Source: Marine Group III euryarchaeote CG-Epi4
Lineage (GTDB): Archaea > Thermoplasmatota > Poseidoniia > MGIII > CG-Epi1
Reading direction: 5' to 3'
Assembly (NCBI GenBank): GCA_001875365.1
Contig: MIYX01000012.1
Span: 1-59,597 of the forward strand
DNA: 59,597 nt
The notes under the pieces were generated by a model. It searched no databases. It was not told the origin of the DNA and saw nothing but the letters and a program-made list of their open reading frames with translations. How positions within the stretch are numbered: the stretch's first letter is position 1; each line of letters starts with the position of its first letter. A program made the position numbers and the translations under genes. This document shows positions 53,724-59,597 of the stretch, piece by piece.

Positions 53724-55325
53724 ATGAAATATATACTTGTGACCGGCGGAGTTCTTTCTGGAATAGGTAAAGGAATTACCTCGTCTTCTACTGGCCTACT
53801 ACTGCAGCGTGCAGGATACAAAGTTACAGCTGTAAAGATTGACCCCTATCTGAATGTAGATGCAGGGACTATGAATCCGTACGAGCATGGCGAAGTATTT
53901 GTTATGACGGATGGATCTGAAGTTGATTTAGATTTAGGAAATTATGAGCGATTTTTAAGTTGTAATTTGACAAAAGATCATAACATTACTACTGGAAAAG
54001 TTTTCAAAAATGTTATTGAAAAAGAGAGGCATGGAGATTATCTCGGCCAAACAGTACAAATTATTCCACATGTAGTACGTGAAATTGTGGATGGTATACA
54101 AAAAGCCGCAAAGGAAGCTAAGGCAGATATTTGTATGGTTGAATTGGGTGGAACTGTAGGTGATATTGAATCAATGCCCTTCATGGAATCTGTAAGACTA
54201 TTAGGAAGATTAGAAGGGAAAGAGAATGTTATGGTCATACACACCACATTAGTCCCAGTCGTAGGGGCTGTAGGTGAACAAAAGACTAAACCTACTCAAC
54301 ATTCTGTAAAAGAACTACAGGGACTAGGGATAAGGCCCGATATTATTGTAGGAAGGAGTAGTACAAAACTTGAAGAAGATATCGCTACTAAAATTGCATT
54401 TTTCGCAGACATACCTCGTGAATGTGTAATCTCAGCTCCGGATGCAAGATCAATTTATGATGTCCCTATGGTTTTTCTAGATCAAAAACTTCCTGCACTA
54501 GTTGAAAAACGCCTAGGGCTAAAACCTAAGAGACCTGATCTAAAAAAATGGAAAGACTTTGCTGACCGAATCTCAAATGGTAACAAAACTATAGAAATAG
54601 CTTTAATAGGAAAATATACTGATTTGAAAGATTCCTACATTTCACATGAAGAATCTCTAAGATATGCAGGAGCATTACTTGACTGTAAGGTCAAAATAAG
54701 ATGGATTGAGGCGCCAGATTTAGAAGACAGTGCAAATACTGAAAGCCTTGAAGGCGTAAATGGAGTTTTAGTTCCAGGTGGATTTGGAAGTAGAGGATCT
54801 GAAGGTAAAATTATGAGTGCAAAATGGGCTCGTGAAAATAAAACCCCCTATCTCGGTGTTTGCTTTGGATTTCAACTAGCAACGGTAGAATTTGCCCGTA
54901 ATGTTTTAGGATTAAAAAATGCAAATTCTTCTGAATTAGAACCTGATGCTAAACATCCTATAATTGATATTTTACCTGAACAAGAAGGTGTGAAAGATAT
55001 GGGAGCTACTATGAGATTAGGTGATCATGAGGTGGTAATCTCTGGTGGAAAGGCTAAAGAATTATACAAAAAAGACATTATTTTCGAAAGGCACCGCCAT
55101 AGATATGAAATAAATCCCGAATATATTGCTCAAATTGAAGAAAAAGGTATGAAGTATACTGGAAGAAATAAAAGTGGAAGACGCATGGAGATTCTAGAAT
55201 TAGAAAATCATCCTTATTTTATGGCATCTCAATTCCATCCTGAATTTAAATCAAGGCCAGATAAGCCTTCTCCACTACATTTTGGATTGGTTAAAGCCGC
55301 TCTAGAACATAAAGAAATGAAGTGA
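53724..55325 (+). CDS. pyrG: CTP synthase
   Basis: 533 residues. Amidoligase domain (KYILVTGGVLSGIGKGITSS, KIDPYLNVDAGTMNPYEHGE, VELGGTVGDIESMPFMES) and class I glutaminase domain (GVLVPGGFGSRG, GVCFGFQLATVEFAR with nucleophile Cys, FHPEFKSRP with His and Glu). It aminates UTP to CTP. The glutaminase nucleophile motif reads GVCFGFQ rather than GICLGMQ, a modest change. It has its own promoter. Confidence 0.97.
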   Translation: MKYILVTGGVLSGIGKGITSSSTGLLLQRAGYKVTAVKIDPYLNVDAGTMNPYEHGEVFVMTDGSEVDLDLGNYERFLSCNLTKDHNITTGKVFKNVIEKERHGDYLGQTVQIIPHVVREIVDGIQKAAKEAKADICMVELGGTVGDIESMPFMESVRLLGRLEGKENVMVIHTTLVPVVGAVGEQKTKPTQHSVKELQGLGIRPDIIVGRSSTKLEEDIATKIAFFADIPRECVISAPDARSIYDVPMVFLDQKLPALVEKRLGLKPKRPDLKKWKDFADRISNGNKTIEIALIGKYTDLKDSYISHEESLRYAGALLDCKVKIRWIEAPDLEDSANTESLEGVNGVLVPGGFGSRGSEGKIMSAKWARENKTPYLGVCFGFQLATVEFARNVLGLKNANSSELEPDAKHPIIDILPEQEGVKDMGATMRLGDHEVVISGGKAKELYKKDIIFERHRHRYEINPEYIAQIEEKGMKYTGRNKSGRRMEILELENHPYFMASQFHPEFKSRPDKPSPLHFGLVKAALEHKEMK

Positions 55326-55340
55326 GATTCGAAGGGCAAG

Positions 55341-55348
55341 CTTATTAA
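55341..55348 (+). promoter_or_regulatory. TATA box of the 55370 membrane-protein gene
   Basis: CTTATTAA centred 25-26 bases before ATG 55370, supporting that small frame as a real, leaderless gene. Confidence 0.5.
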
Positions 55349-55369
55349 GCTATTATTTCTGGCTAGATT

Positions 55370-55681
55370 ATGTCTGATGAAGAAAAAGGTAACAATGATT
55401 TTCCAGATTTTAAAGGAAAACCAGACGTAGAGGAAGATGGGTTTACAACTTCTGAAATAGGAATTAGTATTGGATTTATTTTATTGATTGCTGGATTCAT
55501 ACTAGGACTTATTAGATTAATGGCTCTTAATGGAGAAACTAACCAAACCGATTTTAATAATAATTTGGAACAATTATACCTAGGATACTTGTTAATGTTT
55601 GTTGGAATTTTAATTACTACAGTAATTGGTTTTGGTGGAATGTTCAAAAGAACAATCTCATCATTTGGATCTAAAGATTAA
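55370..55681 (+). CDS. Small two-helix membrane protein
   Basis: 103 residues. An acidic N-terminal region (~1-32) is followed by two membrane helices (ISIGFILLIAGFILGLIRLM, YLGYLLMFVGILITTVIGFG) and a basic tail (FKRTISSFGSKD). No family recognised. It ends one base before the end of the pilin gene on the opposite strand. Its TATA box supports expression. Confidence 0.7.
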   Translation: MSDEEKGNNDFPDFKGKPDVEEDGFTTSEIGISIGFILLIAGFILGLIRLMALNGETNQTDFNNNLEQLYLGYLLMFVGILITTVIGFGGMFKRTISSFGSKD

Positions 55682-55682
55682 T

Positions 55683-56072
55683 TTAGAATTCGGTTGTTTT
55701 CGATAATAATATTGTGATAATGCCATCACCCATAGTATAATCATATACAAACGTGTGATTTCCTGAATCTAATGATGAAGAAGTCAAACTAAAATACAAC
55801 GAAATACCTCTTGAAGCAAATAAAGATTCAAAATTCTTAGAAACTTGTCTAAATGTTTCATTGATTTCCAAAGAACCTTCATTTTCCCCTATTTCATGTT
55901 CTAGTGCTAATGGAAAATTCTTTTCAATTGAACTTATGTGAGGAGTTAAATCATGTCTTTCACCTTGATGAGCACCCAAATTTACTGAATGCGTAATTGT
56001 ACTACTGACTGCTATTAGCGTAATGGACATCAAAAGACCTGAAACTAATAGAAGCTGACCTTTCGTATTCAT
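55683..56072 (-). CDS. Class III-like prepilin, second
   Basis: 129 residues from ATG 56072, which shares one base with the stop of the preceding pilin (TAATG); a longer frame to 56117 overlaps that gene and is rejected. The N-terminus NTKGQ followed by a 20-residue hydrophobic stretch (LLLVSGLLMSITLIAVSS) resembles archaeal class III signal peptides, cut between Gly and Gln. The mature part is beta-rich with Ser/Asn-rich loops. Likely a pilin or minor pilin of locus 2. Confidence 0.72.
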   Translation of the reverse strand: MNTKGQLLLVSGLLMSITLIAVSSTITHSVNLGAHQGERHDLTPHISSIEKNFPLALEHEIGENEGSLEINETFRQVSKNFESLFASRGISLYFSLTSSSLDSGNHTFVYDYTMGDGIITILLSKTTEF

Positions 56073-56524
56073 TAAGCCTCCCTGTAGCCATACCATAAGT
56101 GTAAGGTTAAGTTCCAAATCTCACTATCACTCCAGACTATCCTAAATGAAGTACTAACTTCTCCATCTGGAAGTTCTCTATTTACAATGACTTCATTTTG
56201 GGAGCCATGAATCGCTTCCAATCTGTAAGATACTGAGGAAGGTAAACCCGAATCAAGATATTTCTTTATCTCTGAATTATTATCTGTAGCTAACCACCAA
56301 GCTAATGTCGAACCATTATGCTCTGAGGATATATTCGAATCTAAGGGAGCCCAATTGTCTAACAACTCTAAAATTTCCGTTCCTAAAAAATAAAGATCGT
56401 TTTGTCCTGAATTATCAGCATCACTTGTGGGTAAAATATTTACCGCTACATTTACTGCTGAAGTGAATAAAACACCTACTAGTAATACCTCTAAAACATG
56501 CATTTGTCCCTTCGTGTTTTTCAT
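56072..56524 (-). CDS. Class III-like prepilin, first
   Basis: 150 residues. The N-terminus KNTKGQ is followed by MHVLEVLLVGVLFTSAVNVAV, a class III-type signal peptide with a Glu early in the hydrophobic stretch, similar to the EppA-type substrate pattern of methanogen pilins though Glu is one position later. The remainder is a Ser/Asn-rich beta domain. It follows the FlaJ C-half gene after 11 bases and precedes the second pilin; the pair likely forms the fibre or its tip. Confidence 0.75.
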   Translation of the reverse strand: MKNTKGQMHVLEVLLVGVLFTSAVNVAVNILPTSDADNSGQNDLYFLGTEILELLDNWAPLDSNISSEHNGSTLAWWLATDNNSEIKKYLDSGLPSSVSYRLEAIHGSQNEVIVNRELPDGEVSTSFRIVWSDSEIWNLTLHLWYGYREA

Positions 56525-56535
56525 TGAATAATTTC

Positions 56536-57777
56536 CTAAATTTGCGGAGTTATCATAGATGTAGTAATGCCTGCTAATTCAAAAATAAACCAGCCTAAGA
56601 ATAACAAAAATGAAGCTCGTAAAAATGCGGAATACAATTTTCCAGTTGACATAAAGCCTGCAGCCATACCCATTCCCATTCCTTGGATTAGTAAACTGTA
56701 AAGGAAAACTGTCGAAATCCAAACCTCATTCATTTCCCTTATTGTTAAATTACCTATAGACATTGAACCTGAACCGCTTGTAGCTGCTGAAGAATCCACA
56801 ATTGCAGGAATAAAAGTCGAAGCCAAAACAAGAATAATGCCAAGATAAACAAAGAAAGAAGCGTAAATAACTGTAACATAACTTCCTACTTCTTGTCTTC
56901 TTTCGGTTTCAAGAGCTTTAATTTCACGCGCATCGTAAGAAGCGGCAAGTAGAATATCCGAAATCTTACCTCCGGCTCTGTTGGCTTCATCTACCATTCT
57001 AACTGCACGAGTGACTATAGGTGAAGTCACTCTCTCAGTAAACATTTCTAAAACTTCACCAAAAGAAACCCCCCATGAAATTTGTGATGACATCTTATTA
57101 ACTTCATCATTAAGATTGCCATATTCTCCTTTTGCAAGTGTTTGAATAGCTACAGTCATACTAAGACCGCCTTTCCAATATTCAGCTAAGTCTCTCAGAA
57201 AATCTGGGAATTTTTCCTCAACTCTAGCTCTAATTTGATCCCTACGGTATCCATAAACGCCATATGGTAAAAATAACGAAATAATGCCAAATACAATGTA
57301 ATCTATAGCCGATATTTCAGGGAATGTACGATACCATGTGTTAGGAGTCATTTCGTTCTCAATGCCATCAACAAGAGGGTTGGAATCTACAGACTCATTC
57401 TTCTGTATTGCTATTGGTAGGCCTAAACCATAGATTGCTTCAACACGGTTTTGCTGACCTCCACCTTCATTGTAAGTATTTCCAAACGTAAACGAAAATT
57501 GACCGTCATTCATGTCCCAAGGATTATCAAATTGTTTATCTGCGTCTACATCTACTACTAAAGTTTGTTCATCTGTAGTATTATTAATATTGGCAATCAT
57601 AAAGAAAAATAAAGCAAAAACAATAGAAAAAAAAGCCACGAACGCTGGAGCCCAATCAGTTACTTTATCTCTAACTGATAGCCATCTATTAACTTTACTA
57701 TATTCCATCCACCTTCTCTTTACACCAGTTCGGCGATCACGATAGATTTTCTTTTGAAGGTTGCCTTTAATTGTCAT
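56536..57777 (-). CDS. Pilus platform protein, FlaJ-like second half
   Basis: 413 residues. A membrane helix (~43-62) precedes a long outside loop (~65-150), another helix pair (~155-180), a T2SF domain (~190-290, KFPDFLRDLAEYWKGGLSMT, NKMSSQISWGVSFGEVLEMF, VRMVDEANRAGGKISDIL, REIKALETERRQEVGSYV) and four C-terminal helices. It forms the platform of locus 2 with the 57777-58739 gene, sharing one base with its stop (TAATG). Together they equal a FlaJ split in two. Confidence 0.85.
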   Translation of the reverse strand: MTIKGNLQKKIYRDRRTGVKRRWMEYSKVNRWLSVRDKVTDWAPAFVAFFSIVFALFFFMIANINNTTDEQTLVVDVDADKQFDNPWDMNDGQFSFTFGNTYNEGGGQQNRVEAIYGLGLPIAIQKNESVDSNPLVDGIENEMTPNTWYRTFPEISAIDYIVFGIISLFLPYGVYGYRRDQIRARVEEKFPDFLRDLAEYWKGGLSMTVAIQTLAKGEYGNLNDEVNKMSSQISWGVSFGEVLEMFTERVTSPIVTRAVRMVDEANRAGGKISDILLAASYDAREIKALETERRQEVGSYVTVIYASFFVYLGIILVLASTFIPAIVDSSAATSGSGSMSIGNLTIREMNEVWISTVFLYSLLIQGMGMGMAAGFMSTGKLYSAFLRASFLLFLGWFIFELAGITTSMITPQI

Positions 57778-58739
57778 TAATCAGTCGAAACCTCCTGACT
57801 CAAAGTATAGAATAAAACTGAAAAAATTGACTGAATAACCGGAAATCCTCCAAAAATTAGCAAATACATGTGTATTTCTTCAAGTTTCATGCCTGCACCT
57901 GAAACCCAGAATGTAATAACTGCAATAATCATAGCAAAAATAGGTAATGCAACGGCTACAACCACATAAGCTTCCGAAAACAAAGCCATTTGCTGCAATA
58001 CGTCTTTCACATGGACTCTATTTTGTTGTGCATAATATTCTGAACGATTAAGGAAATATAACTTTAGATTACCTCCTGATGTAACTGTTCCTATAATTCC
58101 TTGAATAAATTCAGCAAATCTTTCTGAAGGCGTTCTATCAACTGCTTCTTTCAGGGTTGTAACTAAATCTCTTCCCATAAATTCCATACTGTGATAAATC
58201 CATGCAGCTTCATTCGCTATTTCTCCATAAATATCTTTGTTTCTTGCGAGTGACTTAAAAGTCATTGAAGGTGTAGCATTAGCTGCAGCCATTGCAGACA
58301 CATAACTTGCTGCAAAAGGAATTTGTCTGTCCATATTTGTCCCTCTACTGCTTTCCAATAAAGCTGGAGTCAAAAATTGAACCAAAGCCACTAAAGCTGG
58401 CAATACAAATACTAAAAGTGCAATGAGTGCATATTGAATTATATTTGAAACTGCAAAGTTTTCACCTTCTCCTTTTGTTGGATCTTGCATTGTTTCTAAT
58501 TGTGGAACCAAGACTCCAACAATAACAAGCGAAAAAGCGACTCCACCTAAAAAGGTAAGAATCACTTGCATAGCTGATGAGGCCACATAATCTTCTGGTA
58601 GGAGTGGAATTCTTGCCTTGACTAATTGATTTTTAAGCTCTACCGAGTCCTTAGTTACCATACGGCCGAACCACCCTAACAAGACTCGGCTAAATGTTTC
58701 GAAACCAGTTAGACCTACTAGAGCCATGAATGCCACCAA
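57777..58739 (-). CDS. Pilus platform protein, FlaJ-like first half
   Basis: 320 residues. Two or three membrane helices (~50-75, 95-125), a T2SF domain (~135-245, IPFAASYVSAMAAANATPSM, FKSLARNKDIYGEIANEAAW, GTVTSGGNLKLYFLNRSEYY), then helices near 245-275 and 285-310. The motif order matches archaellum/pilus FlaJ-type proteins. Its start lies 22 bases inside the end of the ATPase gene. Confidence 0.83.
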   Translation of the reverse strand: MVAFMALVGLTGFETFSRVLLGWFGRMVTKDSVELKNQLVKARIPLLPEDYVASSAMQVILTFLGGVAFSLVIVGVLVPQLETMQDPTKGEGENFAVSNIIQYALIALLVFVLPALVALVQFLTPALLESSRGTNMDRQIPFAASYVSAMAAANATPSMTFKSLARNKDIYGEIANEAAWIYHSMEFMGRDLVTTLKEAVDRTPSERFAEFIQGIIGTVTSGGNLKLYFLNRSEYYAQQNRVHVKDVLQQMALFSEAYVVVAVALPIFAMIIAVITFWVSGAGMKLEEIHMYLLIFGGFPVIQSIFSVLFYTLSQEVSTD

Positions 58740-59597
58740 CGTGGGTTCGCTGAACGCTGAACCCTATTTGCTAGCTTAGCTTTTAGGCTGTTTAATGACT
58801 TTGATACACGTTCTTCCTCTGATGATATTGCTTTCTCTTTTTTATCTGAAGCTTCTATTTTTGAAATATTAGTTTCAGCTTTAGACTTCTTGTTCATCTC
58901 TGAACGGACATCATTAAGCATTCTTCTTCCTTCAACTTCATTTAATGATGATATATCGCCTAAGCTTATTTGCTTAGCTAATGGTTTTAATTGCTTTAAT
59001 GGTACATAATAGGCTTGATCTTTTAGCAAATCACTCTCTAATCTAGTTTCAGCTTTTGCCCTTCTCTGCTCTTCTTTAGCTATCAAATTAGCTCTCTTAG
59101 TAGGGTCATCGGTTTGTGAAATCTTAGCGTCGTTTTTAGCTCGGGCAGCTTGTTCTTTCGCTTCACGTGTTTGATACTTCTGCCTAATTTTAGGTGGGAA
59201 GTCCGAAACATCTACTTCCGAATCATCGGATCTAGATAAATCTAAGTTTCTGTCTTCAACTTTACGTCTACGCTTTTTACCTCCAACTTGCATATCTTCG
59301 TAAACTCTCCTCATTACATCTTCAGGATGTACGTAATACTCTGCGACAACTCTGGCAAAATCTTTGTAATCTCGTATTCCTTTCTTCAAACACCACTCAA
59401 TTACTAACTGCCTTCTCTTAGTTTCATCCATAATCTCAACACGGTTGAGATTAGCCTTCATCATTATTTTTTCAAAAATGTATGATTTACCTGTAAAAAT
59501 ATATTCATCTACAGTATTGTCCCATCTAAAAGCTTCATTAGTTAGCAATTCATGCGAGTGAGGATCAATACCTATAATTTCGATAATACCCTTATTT
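58718..59597 (-). CDS. Pilus/secretion ATPase, C-terminal part (FlaI-like, cut by window edge)
   Basis: The frame is open from the right window edge to the stop at 58718, giving 292 residues; apparent start TTG 59548 is internal. The first ~105 residues match the C-terminal tail of FlaI/TadA-type ATPases: IIEIIGIDPHSHELLTNEAF, RWDNTVDEYIFTGKSYIFEK, DETKRRQLVIEWCLKKGIRD and VVAEYYVHPEDVMRRVYEDM. A ~187-residue, highly charged, probably disordered/coiled extension follows (RRAKAETRLESDLL, ending NPRWWHSWL), absent from the locus 1 ATPase. Walker motifs lie outside the window. Followed by the FlaJ halves and two pilins. Confidence 0.82.
   Translation of the reverse strand, partial: NKGIIEIIGIDPHSHELLTNEAFRWDNTVDEYIFTGKSYIFEKIMMKANLNRVEIMDETKRRQLVIEWCLKKGIRDYKDFARVVAEYYVHPEDVMRRVYEDMQVGGKKRRRKVEDRNLDLSRSDDSEVDVSDFPPKIRQKYQTREAKEQAARAKNDAKISQTDDPTKRANLIAKEEQRRAKAETRLESDLLKDQAYYVPLKQLKPLAKQISLGDISSLNEVEGRRMLNDVRSEMNKKSKAETNISKIEASDKKEKAISSEEERVSKSLNSLKAKLANRVQRSANPRWWHSWL

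Noticed and set aside
56073..56117. 15-residue upstream extension of the second pilin
   Set aside because: It lies within the preceding pilin gene; ATG 56072 gives a proper class III-like signal and a TAATG junction.
59546..59548. TTG start for a 276-residue protein
   Set aside because: The frame is open to the window edge and residues upstream continue the ATPase pattern (IIEIIGIDPHSHE), so this TTG is an internal leucine.
1..59597. CRISPR arrays, insertion sequences, integrases or prophage
   Set aside because: No regularly spaced repeats, transposase or phage structural genes were seen; RusA alone is not enough.

Overview
The window is AT-rich and archaeal. Evidence: a TFIIB homologue (tfb), pelota, archaeal NAC, an ABCE1/RLI-type ATPase, TiaS, archease, geranylgeranyl-reductase-family enzymes, archaeal RibL FAD synthetase, FlaI/FlaJ-like secretion genes, and an initiator tRNA with an A1:U72 pair. 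Alongside these sit bacterial-looking metabolic genes: full-length GcvP, three-gene PntAA/AB/B transhydrogenase, riboflavin synthase alpha chain, FolD, RmuC, mitochondrial-type aconitase. This mix, with large Asp/Asn-rich surface proteins, fits an uncultivated marine Thermoplasmatota (Poseidoniia, Marine Group II or III). That placement is inference; no rRNA gene is present.

Layout. 1-3.4 kb (minus): edge-truncated secreted protein, glutaredoxin-like protein, GcvP. 3.5-10.6 kb (plus): DUF2203, HAD phosphatase, 1245-residue surface protein, crotonase, endonuclease III, dCMP deaminase. 10.5-21.3 kb (mostly minus): PH-like membrane protein, EamA transporter, TiaS, archease, initiator tRNA, second surface protein, and an operon of HD phosphohydrolase, M50 protease and dihydroorotase. 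21.4-27.9 kb (plus): tfb, pelota, NAC, acyl-CoA dehydrogenase, pntAA-AB-B. 27.9-38.6 kb: RmuC (minus), TrmJ with a small P-loop protein, PPDK with a DRAM/Frag1-like protein, a first Tad/type IV pilus-like locus (two F proteins and an ATPase), purM, lipoprotein. 38.6-49.4 kb: aconitase, two divergent geranylgeranyl-reductase-like flavoproteins, FolD and RusA, ABCE1, MMPL transporter. 49.4-53.6 kb (minus): riboflavin operon ribB-ribL-ribE-ribH, then an operon of an MBL-fold protein plus two genes that together equal a split OGFOD1/Tpa1 prolyl hydroxylase. 53.7-59.6 kb: CTP synthase (plus) and a second pilus-like locus (minus: partial ATPase, two FlaJ halves, two class III-like pilins) running off the end.

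Genes are tightly packed. No gap without a gene exceeds 300 bases; the longest are about 115-120 bases and hold promoters. Inside operons the stop and start often share bases (TAATG or ATGA). At operon heads a TATA-like box commonly lies about 23-29 bases upstream of the start codon, so many transcripts should be leaderless. I used this to choose several starts. No CRISPR array, insertion sequence or integrase was seen.

The most interesting points are the split OGFOD1/Tpa1-type hydroxylase beside an MBL-fold gene, an ABCE1 whose iron-sulfur domain has lost most canonical cysteines, an archaeal DRAM/Frag1-like membrane protein, and two separate split-F-protein pilus machines, one with an ATPase carrying a long charged C-terminal tail.
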